Source of the DNA: Ferruginibacter sp.
GTDB lineage: Bacteria; Bacteroidota; Bacteroidia; Chitinophagales; Chitinophagaceae
Reading direction: 5' to 3'
NCBI GenBank assembly: GCA_019638525.1
Contig: JAHBTO010000004.1
Coordinates: 184,823 to 248,822, forward strand
DNA: 64,000 nucleotides
The notes beneath the pieces are model-generated. The model was not told where the DNA came from, searched no databases, and worked only from the letters and a program-made list of their open reading frames with translations. Below, in pieces: positions 54,770-63,968 of the stretch. A program made the translations under genes and the position numbers. Position 1 is the stretch's first letter. Every line of letters begins with the position of its first letter.

Positions 54770-55876
54770 TTATCGTAAATACTTTGCCAGTTTTCTTTCT
54801 AATGCCGCACCCCTTAAATTTTTGGCTATTACTTTACCTTGCGGATCAATTAAAAAATTTTGAGGTATTGTGAATATCTGGAATTGTTGGGCTACAGAAT
54901 TATTCCACCCCTGCAAATCGCTAACATGGGTCCATGCTAATCCATCCATGTGAATAGCATCCAGCCAGGCTTGTTTTGCTTTATCTAAAGAAACACCCAA
55001 CACTGTAAAATTTTTATTCCTGTATTTTTTAAATGCTGCCACCAGGTTGGGGTTTTCCTGCCTGCAAGGGCCACACCAGCTTGCCCAAAAATCAACCAGT
55101 ACATATTTGCCTCTTAACGATGAAAGGCTAATCATATTTCCGGCAGTATCGGGTTGAGAGAAATCAGCTAACAGCGTACCGGCTCCGTTAATTTTACCTT
55201 CTGCAATTTGTTGGGCAATGTATTGCCCCATTGCAGAAGTTTTAATTACAGGATCTAACTTATTATATAACTTTTCGGTTTGTGAAATATCATCATCAAT
55301 TTGATTATAACGGATAATTGCAAATGGTGTAATGTAAGAATCCAGGTGAGTATCCACAAACTTTTCAATTACCTGCATGGCATTTGCATTTATTGCCGAA
55401 TCATACTCTCCGTTTTCAAAAAATGCAGATTGATAGGGCTCGAGGGATGTATTAAACTCATCAAATGCCTTGTGTGATGGAGAGCCGGTTATGATTGATT
55501 TTTCAATCTTTTCTTTTGTTCCGTTAATTGTAACATTACTGTTATCTAAAAACAGTGTGATGAAGGGTGGCTTCTTATCAAACAATATGATTTTAAAATC
55601 GGGCCTGTTTATTTTTCCGGTAAAACTATACTTATTATCTCTTAATGTTGTAGTACTTTCTACAGCGCCTGTTTGCCCGTTCAGCAAATCCACAACTGTT
55701 CCCTCAGGGAACCCTGTTACCGTACCATTTATAGTAAATACATTTGTTTCTGTATTTGATTTAGCTGTTGTTTCTTTTTGCGTAGTTGTTGAAGAAACTT
55801 TTGCCTTGGTATTTTTTGAAGATTGGGCAAAGATTAAAGATGGCAATAATAAAAATAAGAGTATAATTCTTTTCAT
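54770..55876 (-). CDS. TlpA-like thiol-disulfide protein with DUF4369 domain
   Basis: The 368-residue protein has a signal peptide (ends LIFAQ). The N-terminal half is a DUF4369-like beta domain (FTINGTVTGFPEGTVVDLLNG.., about 47-145), and the C-terminal half a thioredoxin fold with VDFWASWCGPCRQENPNLV (CGPC) followed by GVSLDKAKQAWLDAI. This AhpC/TSA-type organisation is common in Bacteroidota. Periplasmic disulfide reduction for cytochrome c maturation or other proteins is likely. It lies 47 bp after trpA on the same strand, possibly readthrough from the trp operon. Confidence 0.87.
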   Translation of the reverse strand: MKRIILLFLLLPSLIFAQSSKNTKAKVSSTTTQKETTAKSNTETNVFTINGTVTGFPEGTVVDLLNGQTGAVESTTTLRDNKYSFTGKINRPDFKIILFDKKPPFITLFLDNSNVTINGTKEKIEKSIITGSPSHKAFDEFNTSLEPYQSAFFENGEYDSAINANAMQVIEKFVDTHLDSYITPFAIIRYNQIDDDISQTEKLYNKLDPVIKTSAMGQYIAQQIAEGKINGAGTLLADFSQPDTAGNMISLSSLRGKYVLVDFWASWCGPCRQENPNLVAAFKKYRNKNFTVLGVSLDKAKQAWLDAIHMDGLAWTHVSDLQGWNNSVAQQFQIFTIPQNFLIDPQGKVIAKNLRGAALERKLAKYLR

Positions 55877-55923
55877 TTTCTAAAATTGTAAGGTGCAATT
55901 TAATCAGTTTCAGGCACACTCAA

Positions 55924-56751
55924 TCAGCCTATTATCTTATTTATGAAATCTTTAGTATCCTTTTCTATATTGTTCGAATTTTCAATAGCCTTTATATATG
56001 CCGAACCTATGATTGCACCATTGCTGTATTTACAGGCTGCAGCAAAAGATTCCTTGTCTTTAATACCAAAACCAACCAATACCGGGTTAACAAGTTGCAT
56101 ATCCTGTAATTTTTTAAAATAAGAACCCTGGCCTTCAATAGCCTTGTTTTTACCCGTAGTAGAAGAGGATGAAACAGCATAAATAAAACCACTGCAAAGA
56201 TTATCTAACTGCCTGATTCTTTCGTTATCCGTTTCGGGGGTAACCAAAAAAATAAAATTGAGGTTGTATTTAATAAATATTTGCTGGTATTCTTTTTCAT
56301 ATTCATACATTGGCAAGTCGGGTAAAATTATTCCCGAAATATTTGCAGCTGCGGCTTCTTTACAAAACCTTTCCATTCCATATTGTAACACAGGATTCAA
56401 ATACCCCATCAGAATTACCGGCACCTGCACAGTATCTTTTACTTTACTTAATTGTTGAAATAATGCAGCAATACTCATCCCGTTTTTTAGGGCAACCATA
56501 TTACTTTGTTGTATTACTGGCCCATCGGCTACGGGATCGCTGTAGGGTATACCAACTTCAATTATATCAGCCCCGTTATTTTGCAAGGCTATCAACACTT
56601 CTGCTGTAGATGTTAATTTAGGAAACCCGGCTGTACAGTAAATATTAAGTATATCTTTTGTTTTTTTTAAAAACAAATTATTTAAGCGGTTACAAACTTT
56701 ATTACTGCCTGTATGCTGTTTATAATTGTTATTGAATGATTGAACTGCCAT
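55924..56751 (-). CDS. trpA: Tryptophan synthase alpha chain
   Basis: The 275-residue TIM barrel cleaves indole-3-glycerol phosphate to indole and glyceraldehyde 3-phosphate. DIIEVGIPYSDPVADGPVIQ holds the catalytic Glu and Asp, MGYLNPVLQYGMERF and GFGIKDKESFAAA match the family. Only one start is available, giving about 20 extra residues before NRLNNLF. It is the last gene of the trp operon, 50 bp after trpB. Confidence 0.96.
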   Translation of the reverse strand: MAVQSFNNNYKQHTGSNKVCNRLNNLFLKKTKDILNIYCTAGFPKLTSTAEVLIALQNNGADIIEVGIPYSDPVADGPVIQQSNMVALKNGMSIAALFQQLSKVKDTVQVPVILMGYLNPVLQYGMERFCKEAAAANISGIILPDLPMYEYEKEYQQIFIKYNLNFIFLVTPETDNERIRQLDNLCSGFIYAVSSSSTTGKNKAIEGQGSYFKKLQDMQLVNPVLVGFGIKDKESFAAACKYSNGAIIGSAYIKAIENSNNIEKDTKDFINKIIG

Positions 56752-56801
56752 GATAATAAATTTATAAAAACCGGCATTTAATAAATACTGTGTTTTATTA
56801 T

Positions 56802-58010
56802 TTACAGGTGTTTCATATAAGTAGCCAGATCTTTATCGCCTCTCCCACTTAAACAAATAACAACAATATCTTCTTTCTTAAATTTTATTTTTTGCAATGC
56901 AAATAATGCATGTGCCGATTCCAATGCTGGAATGATGCCTTCCAGTTTGCAAAGTTCAAATGCAGCCTGCAACGCTTCATCATCAGTAGCACTCATAAAT
57001 TTTGCCCGGCCACTTTTAAACAAATGTGCATGCAAAGGGCCAATGCCCGGGTAATCTAAACCTGCCGAAATACTGTGTGGCTCTACAACCTGCCCGTCAC
57101 CTGTTTGCATCAACAAGCTTTTACTGCCATGCAAGATACCCGGTTTACCCAGTTGAGTGGTGGCAGCACTCATGCCGCTATCAATACCTAAACCTGCAGC
57201 TTCCACAGCTACCAGGTTTACTTTTTCATCACCAATAAAATGATAAAAAGCACCGGCTGCATTACTGCCTCCTCCAACGCAGGCAATAACATATGTTGGT
57301 AATAATATTCCACATAAAGTTAATAGCTGATTTTTTATTTCTTCGCTGATGATGCTTTGAAACCTTGCCACCATATCGGGATATGGATGCGGCCCAACCA
57401 CCGAGCCAATGATATAATGTGTATCAACAGGGTTATTAATCCAGTCACGAATGGCTTCATTGGTGGCATCTTTTAAAGTTTTACTGCCACTTGTGGCAGG
57501 TATTACGGTTGCACCAAGCATTTTCATGCGGGCCACATTGGGCGCCTGCCGTTCAATATCTTTTTGGCCCATGTACACTACACATTCCATTCCCTTTAAT
57601 GCACAAACTGTAGCCGTAGCCACTCCATGCTGCCCGGCACCGGTTTCTGCAATGATTCTTTTTTTACCCAGTTTTTGTGCTAGTAAAATTTGCCCGATTG
57701 TGTTATTGATTTTATGAGCGCCGGTATGGCAAAGGTCTTCCCGCTTTAAAAATATTTTTGTGTTGTATTTATCGCTGAGGCGATTAGCAAAAAATAATGG
57801 CGTAGGCCTGCCAACATAATCACGCAATAATTGCATGAACTCTTTTTGAAAACTTTCCCGGTAAATTATATTCAAATAATTTTCCTGCAATAATTTAATA
57901 TTGGGGTATAACATTTCCGGAATGAAAGCGCCTCCAAAATCTCCATAATATCCATGTTCGTTTACACTCCATGCTCCTAAAGAAACCTGCCCGCTTTTAC
58001 CCGTTTGCAT
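56802..58010 (-). CDS. trpB: Tryptophan synthase beta chain
   Basis: The 402-residue PLP enzyme joins indole and serine to tryptophan. The PLP lysine lies in [13 protein letters not shown], followed by [42 protein letters not shown] and [13 protein letters not shown]. Length and order are those of TrpB1. Preceded by trpF at 90 bp. Confidence 0.97.
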   Translation of the reverse strand: MQTGKSGQVSLGAWSVNEHGYYGDFGGAFIPEMLYPNIKLLQENYLNIIYRESFQKEFMQLLRDYVGRPTPLFFANRLSDKYNTKIFLKREDLCHTGAHKINNTIGQILLAQKLGKKRIIAETGAGQHGVATATVCALKGMECVVYMGQKDIERQAPNVARMKMLGATVIPATSGSKTLKDATNEAIRDWINNPVDTHYIIGSVVGPHPYPDMVARFQSIISEEIKNQLLTLCGILLPTYVIACVGGGSNAAGAFYHFIGDEKVNLVAVEAAGLGIDSGMSAATTQLGKPGILHGSKSLLMQTGDGQVVEPHSISAGLDYPGIGPLHAHLFKSGRAKFMSATDDEALQAAFELCKLEGIIPALESAHALFALQKIKFKKEDIVVICLSGRGDKDLATYMKHL

Positions 58011-58100
58011 TATATCATTTTTTAAAACTGCTTCTAATTTTATTTTCTAATTATAAAACTCATTTATTAAGTTATTCTGAACGTTTACTCTATTGAAATT

Positions 58101-58727
58101 CTATTTTAAACCTTGTTTAAACTGCAGTACCAATCCCATATCTTTCACGCCGGTCTCTTTCTCTACCTTGCTATTGATATCTACAGCAAAATAATCAGGA
58201 TGAGTAAATGATTTTATTTTAGCCAGGTCATCAATACCAATACCGCCACTTAAAAAGAAAGGTTTTTCAATTTTTGCTTTGCTGATGAGTTCCCAGTTGA
58301 ACTGCTTGCCGGTGCCTCCTTCCATTTCCGAAGAAGCCGTATCAAATAAATAATAATCGCACACATCATCATAAGCAGCTACCATTTCATCAATAGCAAC
58401 TTTGCTATCGCCAATCTTAAATGCTTTAATCACTTCTACTTCTTCAGATAATTCTTCACATAATTCAGGAGTTTCATCGCCATGCAGTTGAACCACATCT
58501 AACCCATAATCTTCTATAGCTTCTACAATTTCATCGTAGCCGGCATTTACAAACACTCCAACCTTTTTCAAATCAAAATCCGAATTTTTTAAATCTTCTT
58601 TTTTAATCTTATCACCCATGTACCTGGGCGATTTTTTATAAAAGATAAGTCCTGCAAAATCTATATCCAGCCCATCTAATTGCTGTAATTGTTTAAACTG
58701 TGTAATGCCGCATACTTTTGTGTTCAT
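58101..58727 (-). CDS. trpF: Phosphoribosylanthranilate isomerase
   Basis: The 208-residue TIM barrel performs the Amadori rearrangement in Trp synthesis. KVCGITQF with the catalytic Cys, AGLIFYKKSPRYM, VQLHGDETPELC, FDTASSEMEGGTGKQFNW with the general acid Asp, and FFLSGGIGIDD match TrpF. Located between trpC and trpB. Confidence 0.95.
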   Translation of the reverse strand: MNTKVCGITQFKQLQQLDGLDIDFAGLIFYKKSPRYMGDKIKKEDLKNSDFDLKKVGVFVNAGYDEIVEAIEDYGLDVVQLHGDETPELCEELSEEVEVIKAFKIGDSKVAIDEMVAAYDDVCDYYLFDTASSEMEGGTGKQFNWELISKAKIEKPFFLSGGIGIDDLAKIKSFTHPDYFAVDINSKVEKETGVKDMGLVLQFKQGLK

Positions 58728-58803
58728 ATTTTTTTGTTTGATATAAGCTTATGTATTTTTATTGTTTTTATTTTTTAAAATATCCTTTCGTCTATTCTAT
58801 TAA

Positions 58804-59592
58804 CTAATGATGCAAACTGTTCACAAAATTCCTGAATGCCAGTCCCGGGTTCTGCTCTTTCATAAAATTCTCTCCCATCAAAAATCCTTTAAAGCCTGCT
58901 TGTTTAAATATTTCAATTGTTTCTATATTATTGATACCACTTTCAGCGATTTTTATTTTACCCGGTGGAATTTGTTGCCCCAATTGCAATGACCTATTTA
59001 TATCTATAATAAATGTTTTTAGGTTTCGATTGTTAACACCAATCAATTCGGTTTCGTTACAGATATGCCCTAATTCTGTTTCATCGTGTATTTCTAAAAT
59101 CACTTCCAGTTTCAATTGCTTTGCAAATGTAGCCAGATTTTTTACTTGGGCCGGGCTTAAACAAGCTGCAATCAATAATATTACATCGGCGCCTATTGCT
59201 TTTGATTCTATCAACTGGTATTCATCAAAAATAAAATCCTTTCTTAGCACCGGTATGCTTACTACAGAAGACGCTTCCTGTATATCGTCATTACTACCTT
59301 TAAAAAAATCAGGTTCGGTTAAAATTGATATTGCTGCAGCTCCATGTAATTCATAGCTGGCGGTAACTTCATCAACCCTTGCCAGTTTATTAATAATGCC
59401 TTTTGATGGTGATGCCCTTTTAAACTCGGCAATAATCCCGGTATTGTTTTCGGCCTGCAGTGCTTTTGTTAGCGATTTCGTTTCTTTTGAAAATGCAGGC
59501 ATCATTTCCCAGGTTGCAACCGAAACAAGTTGTTTTAATTGAGCAACTGCCTCTTTTCTTTTAATTATAATTTCATTAAGAATATTTTTCAT
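58804..59592 (-). CDS. trpC: Indole-3-glycerol-phosphate synthase
   Basis: The 262-residue TIM barrel starts at ATG 59592 (MKNILNEIIIKRKEAVAQ); the extra 25 residues of the open frame upstream are not family-like. It makes indole-3-glycerol phosphate. Signatures are IIAEFKRASPSKGIINK, AAISILTEPDFFKGS, VLRKDFIFDEYQLIESKAIGADVILLIAA and LIGVNNRNLKTF. Its start overlaps the trpD stop by 4 bp (ATGA). Confidence 0.95.
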   Translation of the reverse strand: MKNILNEIIIKRKEAVAQLKQLVSVATWEMMPAFSKETKSLTKALQAENNTGIIAEFKRASPSKGIINKLARVDEVTASYELHGAAAISILTEPDFFKGSNDDIQEASSVVSIPVLRKDFIFDEYQLIESKAIGADVILLIAACLSPAQVKNLATFAKQLKLEVILEIHDETELGHICNETELIGVNNRNLKTFIIDINRSLQLGQQIPPGKIKIAESGINNIETIEIFKQAGFKGFLMGENFMKEQNPGLAFRNFVNSLHH

Positions 59593-60581
59593 GATACTGC
59601 TATTAATTTTTGTAACGATTGAAAAGCACTTCCACTTTCTAAACTTTCTACCGCTAACTGGTAACAATCTTCATAGGTTGTATAATTACCGGTACAATAT
59701 AATGCCATGGCTGCATTTGCCAGTACTACTGCATTTTGTGCCCAGCTACCATTACCTTTTAAAATATTTGTAAAAATCCTGGCAGCATCTTCAACCGAAT
59801 GGCCACCATGAATATCAATTGGGCTAACATTTCTTTTTCCTAAATCATGGGCACTGTATATTTTTTCTCCTGCTTTGTTAATTACTTTTATATCGGCAGT
59901 TAAAGAAATCTCATCATACCCATCAAGGCTATGCACAATTGTAAACTGTGTGTTACCTTGTTGTAATAAATAATTATACATCCTGGCCATTTCCAAATTA
60001 TAAACTCCCACCAACTGATATTTTGGCATTGCCGGGTTAACCATTGGGCCAAGCATATTAAAAAATGTGCGTACACCTAAACTTTTACGTACAGGCCCTA
60101 CTACTTTTAATGCAGGATGAAATAATGGTGCATGTAAAAAACAAATATTTGCATTGTCAAGTTCCATTTTCAAAGCATCTTCATCATTTTTAAAAGTATA
60201 CCCCAATTGTTCCATCACATTACTGCTGCCGCTTATTGACGATGCTCCGTAATTACCATGCTTGGCAACTTTAACGCCGGCGCCAGCTACAATAAAGCAA
60301 CTAAGTGTTGATATATTGAAAGTATTTTTTCCATCACCGCCGGTGCCAACTATATCCATCACATCGTACCCATTTAAATTTACCGGCACACAAAGTTCAA
60401 GCAATGCATCGCAAAACCCCTGCAATTCATCAATGCTAATGCTACGCATCAAATACACAGTTATAAGAGCTGCAATTTCAGCATCGCTGTACATTTTTTT
60501 TGAAATATTATGCAACAGCTCTCTTGCCTGCTCCCTGGACAAAGTTTTATATTCAAACAATTGATTTAAAATTTTTTTCAT
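59589..60581 (-). CDS. trpD: Anthranilate phosphoribosyltransferase
   Basis: The 330-residue enzyme adds PRPP to anthranilate. DIVGTGGDGKNTFNISTLSCFIVAGAGVKVAKHGNYGASSISGSSNVMEQLG is the PRPP site and substrate loop. VVGPVRKSLGVRTFFNMLGPMVNP and HSLDGYDE(I)SL match the family. It lies 100 bp after trpG, and overlaps trpC by 4 bp. Confidence 0.96.
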   Translation of the reverse strand: MKKILNQLFEYKTLSREQARELLHNISKKMYSDAEIAALITVYLMRSISIDELQGFCDALLELCVPVNLNGYDVMDIVGTGGDGKNTFNISTLSCFIVAGAGVKVAKHGNYGASSISGSSNVMEQLGYTFKNDEDALKMELDNANICFLHAPLFHPALKVVGPVRKSLGVRTFFNMLGPMVNPAMPKYQLVGVYNLEMARMYNYLLQQGNTQFTIVHSLDGYDEISLTADIKVINKAGEKIYSAHDLGKRNVSPIDIHGGHSVEDAARIFTNILKGNGSWAQNAVVLANAAMALYCTGNYTTYEDCYQLAVESLESGSAFQSLQKLIAVS

Positions 60582-60681
60582 AGTATCCTACTCTTACATT
60601 AAAATATTTTTTTCCCGGTTTAAGTTTTGTTGCTGCAACTTCAAACATCATGGTTTTAATATAAAGTTTTTAATTACTTCT

Positions 60682-61251
60682 TTATAATGCTAACCAGTTT
60701 CGCAATATCTTTTCTCCATCCGGTGTTAACACACTTTCGGGATGAAACTGCACTCCCTGCACATCATAATATTTATGTTGCAATGCCATGATGTATCCAT
60801 TTTCATCTCTTGCAGTAATTTTTAATTCATCAGAAAAATCATTTTCATTAACAATCCAGCTATGATAACGGCCCACAATTATTTGTTTAGGCAACCCTTG
60901 TAAAATACCTGTATTACCATCTAAAATTTCAACAGGCGTTGCCACTCCATGAAACACTTTGTTTAAATTTATTAACGAACCACCAAATGCCTCTGCAATG
61001 GCCTGGTGCCCCAAACATACGCCCAGTATAGATTTTGAAGCCGCATATTCTTTAATTAATGGTAATAACAAGCCGGCTTCACCAGGTATCCCCGGGCCGG
61101 GCGATAAGATAATCTTATCATACTTGGCTACATCCGCCAAATCAACCTGGTCATTCCTGCATACATCAACCCGTTGGCCTGTTATTTTTTCAACAAGATG
61201 AACAAGGTTATAAGTGAAAGAATCATAATTATCAAACACAAGTATTTTCAT
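60682..61251 (-). CDS. trpG: Anthranilate synthase component II (glutamine amidotransferase)
   Basis: The 189-residue class I amidotransferase supplies ammonia to TrpE. LVFDNYDSFTYNLVHLVE, LSPGPGIPGEAGLLLPLIKEYAASKSILGVCLGHQAIAEAFGG with the catalytic Cys, and QFHPESVLTP with the His/Glu pair are typical. It may also serve PabB. The start overlaps the trpE stop by 4 bp. Confidence 0.96.
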   Translation of the reverse strand: MKILVFDNYDSFTYNLVHLVEKITGQRVDVCRNDQVDLADVAKYDKIILSPGPGIPGEAGLLLPLIKEYAASKSILGVCLGHQAIAEAFGGSLINLNKVFHGVATPVEILDGNTGILQGLPKQIIVGRYHSWIVNENDFSDELKITARDENGYIMALQHKYYDVQGVQFHPESVLTPDGEKILRNWLAL

Positions 61252-62690
61252 CGTCCAATATTTTGCGCCATTTCTATGGCTTGTTGTAAAGCATTTAATT
61301 TATTATTTACTTCCTGCAATTCATTATCGGGGTTACTTGCAGCTACTATACCAGCCCCGGCCTGGTAAATCAATGTATTATTTTTAGCCAAAAAAGTACG
61401 AATCATGATTGCATGATTTATTGCGCCATTAAAACCAATAAAACCAATGGCACCGCCATAATAACTTCTTGCCGTTGTTTCATATTCAGCAATCAATTGT
61501 AACGCTCTTATTTTGGGAGCACCGCTTAACGTGCCCGCCGGAAATGTATTTGCCAGTATTTTAAACGGATTTGAACCTTGTGCTACCTTGCCTTTTACTT
61601 CGCTTACCAGGTGTATTACATGGCTGTAAAAATTTATTTTTTTATACTGTACCACGTTTACATCAGTACACATACGGCTAAGGTCATTTCTTGCCAGGTC
61701 AACCAGCATTACATGTTCGGCATTTTCTTTTTCATCTTCCTTAAGTTTTGTGGCCAGTAATTTATCCTGCTCATCATCACCCGTTCTTTTAAAAGTTCCT
61801 GCAATAGGATGTACCATTGCTTCATCCTTATCAACAATTAACTGGCTTTCGGGTGATGAGCCCATCAGTTTATAATCGCCATAATCAAAATAAAATAAAT
61901 AGGGACTTGGGTTGATGCTGCGTAATGCACGGTAAACATTAAATTCGTCTCCTGTAAATTTTTGCTCAAACCTGCGGCTTAACACTACCTGGAAAACATC
62001 GCCACGGTAACAACTTGCCACTCCTTTATTAACCATTTCTTTAAAAGCTGTATCAGTAATGTTTGTAGTTTCGGGGCCTGTAATCTGAAAAGGGAAAGCA
62101 GGTACATCTTTACTTTTTATTAGGCTTTCAATTATTTCAACTTCACTTTCAATTCCATTAAAATGATTTTCGCAAATGAATAACTCGTCTTTAAAATGGT
62201 TTATGGCAATAATATATTGGTAAAGCCTGTAACGAATAAGCGGTAAATTATGTAAAGTTGATGCAGTTAAACCCTTCCCGATACTTTCATTGTTAAATTT
62301 AATTTTATCAAAAAAATTAACTGCATCAAAACTTGTGTAACCAAATAATCCCTGTGCAATGTTTACCGGGTATGGCACCGGCTCTTTAATTTCAAAGCGG
62401 TTCATAAAATCCCATAGCCATTGAGGCACATCAGCATCTTTACTAATATTAATACGTTCGGCATTTTGGCCAGGCAGTTTAAATTCAATACAACCAGGGT
62501 TACTTATTTCAATACCTGCAACAGCATTAATACCAATAAAGGAAAAACTGTTTTCACCCGCATGAAAATCGGTACTTTCCAGCAGGATGGTATCTCTAAA
62601 CCGGTCTCTTAATCTTAAATAAATACCCACCGGTGTAAATACATCGGCAAGCATTTTTTTATACGTTGTTTGTATTGCTATTTTTTTCAT
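61248..62690 (-). CDS. trpE: Anthranilate synthase component I, with Trp-feedback motif
   Basis: The 480-residue chorismate-utilising enzyme makes anthranilate from chorismate with TrpG. The LLES motif at 36-39 (with a following S-rich loop) is the Trp-binding feedback signature of TrpE and is absent from PabB. The chorismate site has PIAGTFKRTGDDEQDKLLATKLKEDEKENAEHVMLVDLARND, AGTLSGAPKIRALQ and YQAGAGIVAASNPDNE. It is the first gene of the operon, preceded by a leader-peptide attenuator. Confidence 0.97.
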   Translation of the reverse strand: MKKIAIQTTYKKMLADVFTPVGIYLRLRDRFRDTILLESTDFHAGENSFSFIGINAVAGIEISNPGCIEFKLPGQNAERINISKDADVPQWLWDFMNRFEIKEPVPYPVNIAQGLFGYTSFDAVNFFDKIKFNNESIGKGLTASTLHNLPLIRYRLYQYIIAINHFKDELFICENHFNGIESEVEIIESLIKSKDVPAFPFQITGPETTNITDTAFKEMVNKGVASCYRGDVFQVVLSRRFEQKFTGDEFNVYRALRSINPSPYLFYFDYGDYKLMGSSPESQLIVDKDEAMVHPIAGTFKRTGDDEQDKLLATKLKEDEKENAEHVMLVDLARNDLSRMCTDVNVVQYKKINFYSHVIHLVSEVKGKVAQGSNPFKILANTFPAGTLSGAPKIRALQLIAEYETTARSYYGGAIGFIGFNGAINHAIMIRTFLAKNNTLIYQAGAGIVAASNPDNELQEVNNKLNALQQAIEMAQNIGR

Positions 62691-62741
62691 TTTATTTTAA
62701 AAGGCTAAAATCATATTTCTTTTTTACTATGGGTACCAAAT

Positions 62742-62767
62742 AAAAAAACCCGGCGCTGTGCCGGGTT
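62742..62767 (-). terminator. trp attenuator terminator
   Basis: On the minus strand AACCCGGC and GCCGGGTT form a perfect 8-bp stem with loop ACAGC, then a T7 tract (62742-62748 on the plus strand as A7). It lies between the leader peptide and trpE, 50 nt or so before the trpE start. Confidence 0.92.
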
Positions 62768-62804
62768 AAACTAAATATATTTATACAATAGTAACAATGG
62801 CACA

Positions 62805-62858
62805 TCATTCAGAAATGCCCCACCACCAATTGTTATTATTTGTATGTATCATTTTCAT
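62805..62858 (-). CDS. trpL: trp operon leader peptide with three Trp codons
   Basis: The 17-codon frame encodes MKMIHTNNNNWWWGISE followed by TGA. Three consecutive TGG codons lie at 62820-62828. It sits just upstream of segments that can pair to form a terminator or antiterminator and 168 nt (start to start) before trpE. A second ATG (62852) is possible. A weak -7-like CATATTTG (62867-62874) would place transcription start only a few bases upstream, giving a nearly leaderless leader mRNA. Confidence 0.92.
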   Translation of the reverse strand: MKMIHTNNNNWWWGISE

Positions 62859-62928
62859 TGTTACTGCAAATATGAAAACAAAAAACTTAATAAAAAAACT
62901 TATTTTGTAAATACATAAAATTTTTGCC

Positions 62929-63219
62929 ATGCAGATACAACAAAAACAAAAAGACAATAAAGGAACATTTTATATTGAAGAAGGCGGCATTACTCTTGCA
63001 GAATTGGTTTATACAATGGCAAACCCACAATTGATGGAAATTGAACACACCGAAGTTTCTGATACGTTAAGGGGGCAAAATATCGGGTATAAACTGGTGC
63101 ACACGGCTGCAACATTTGCAAGAGAAAACAATATTAAAATTTTACCATTATGCCCTTTTGCAAAAGCCGTGATGGAGAAAAGGATAGAAGAATTTGAAGA
63201 TGTACGCAGCGCTATTTAA
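62929..63219 (+). CDS. GNAT-like acetyltransferase (YjdJ type)
   Basis: The 96-residue protein has AELVYTMANPQLMEIEHTEVSDTLRGQNIGYKLVHTAATFARENNIKILPLCPFAKAVMEKR, with acetyl-CoA loop RGQNIGYKL (variant of Q/RxxGxG). This is the short YjdJ/GtlA-type GNAT, COG2388, found in many bacteria; substrate unknown. It starts divergently from the trp leader. Confidence 0.87.
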   Translation: MQIQQKQKDNKGTFYIEEGGITLAELVYTMANPQLMEIEHTEVSDTLRGQNIGYKLVHTAATFARENNIKILPLCPFAKAVMEKRIEEFEDVRSAI

Positions 63220-63245
63220 AGTACCTTTGTACAAATTAACACAGC

Positions 63246-63875
63246 ATGAAACTTATAGTATTTGGAGCTACGGGGATGGTAGGTAAAATGATTGTACAAC
63301 AGGCATTATACATGGGCCACCATGTAAAAGCATTTGGAAGAAATGTATATACAACAGATTATTTACAAACAGATAATTTAGAACTTGTAAAAGGTGCATT
63401 ATTTTCTGAAGCAGAAGTATTTGATGCCATACAGGGCTGCGATGCTGTACTATCAGCCATTGGCGGCGCTGCAGACGGCACCGATAAAGCCCGTACACTG
63501 GGCATGAAGAACATCATTAAACAAATGCAAAAATTACCTGTAAAAAGAATAGTAGCTATTGGAGGAATGGGGGTGTTGAATGCCAGTGAAAACAGCTTGT
63601 TGATAGATGAGAAAGATTACCCAAAACAATATATACCCGTTGGTAAAGAACATCAGAAAGCGTATGAACTTTTAAAAGAAAGCAGCCTCAACTGGACATT
63701 TGTTTGCCCGCCTGATATTATCAATGCAGGGCCTACCGGCAATTTTACAACAGCGGCCGATTACCCGCCAGTGCCCAATAATTATAAAATAAATGCCGGA
63801 GACCTGGCCATGTTTATGCTGAACGAACTTAAAAAAAATGAATATATAAAACTTCGTGTTGGTATTTCAAATTAA
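63246..63875 (+). CDS. NAD(P)-binding SDR/NmrA-like protein
   Basis: The 209-residue Rossmann protein begins LIVFGATGMVGKMIVQQAL, with the GxTGxxG dinucleotide loop, and has GCDAVLSAIGGA and RIVAIGGMGVLNA in the core. FVCPPDIINAGPTGNFTT is like atypical SDRs (NmrA/YwnB). Reductase or regulatory role unknown. It begins 26 bp after the GNAT gene and the two could be cotranscribed. Confidence 0.85.
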   Translation: MKLIVFGATGMVGKMIVQQALYMGHHVKAFGRNVYTTDYLQTDNLELVKGALFSEAEVFDAIQGCDAVLSAIGGAADGTDKARTLGMKNIIKQMQKLPVKRIVAIGGMGVLNASENSLLIDEKDYPKQYIPVGKEHQKAYELLKESSLNWTFVCPPDIINAGPTGNFTTAADYPPVPNNYKINAGDLAMFMLNELKKNEYIKLRVGISN

Positions 63876-63913
63876 AAATTAAATTTCGAGTAAAATATTA
63901 AACTGGTTTATCT

Positions 63914-63965
63914 CTTTGCATGAATCTATTGCACGCAAAGCCGCTAAGTAAATATAGATGCAAAG
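63914..63965. repeat. Imperfect hairpin
   Basis: CTTTGCAT and CTAT on the left pair with ATAG and ATGCAAAG on the right, with a 4-nt bulge (GAAT). The loop includes GCACGCAAAGCCGCTAAG. No T-tract follows. Confidence 0.5.
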
Positions 63966-63968
63966 GTT

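Larger units (their letters stand above)
62742..62858 (-). promoter_or_regulatory. trp operon ribosome-mediated attenuator
   Basis: The leader RNA holds segment 1 (TAACAATTGG, within the leader reading frame), segment 2 (TGTGCCATTGTTA, 62792-62804), segment 3 (CCCGGCACA) and segment 4 (GCCGGGTT). 1 pairs with 2 (9 of 10 bp); 2 pairs with 3 through TGTGCC and GGCACA (62757-62762); 3 pairs with 4 as the terminator. Stalling at the Trp codons frees 2 to pair with 3 and lets transcription continue. Confidence 0.88.

Noticed and set aside
63268..63498. 76-residue ORF antisense to the NAD(P)-binding gene
   Set aside because: Shadow of a well-supported Rossmann frame.
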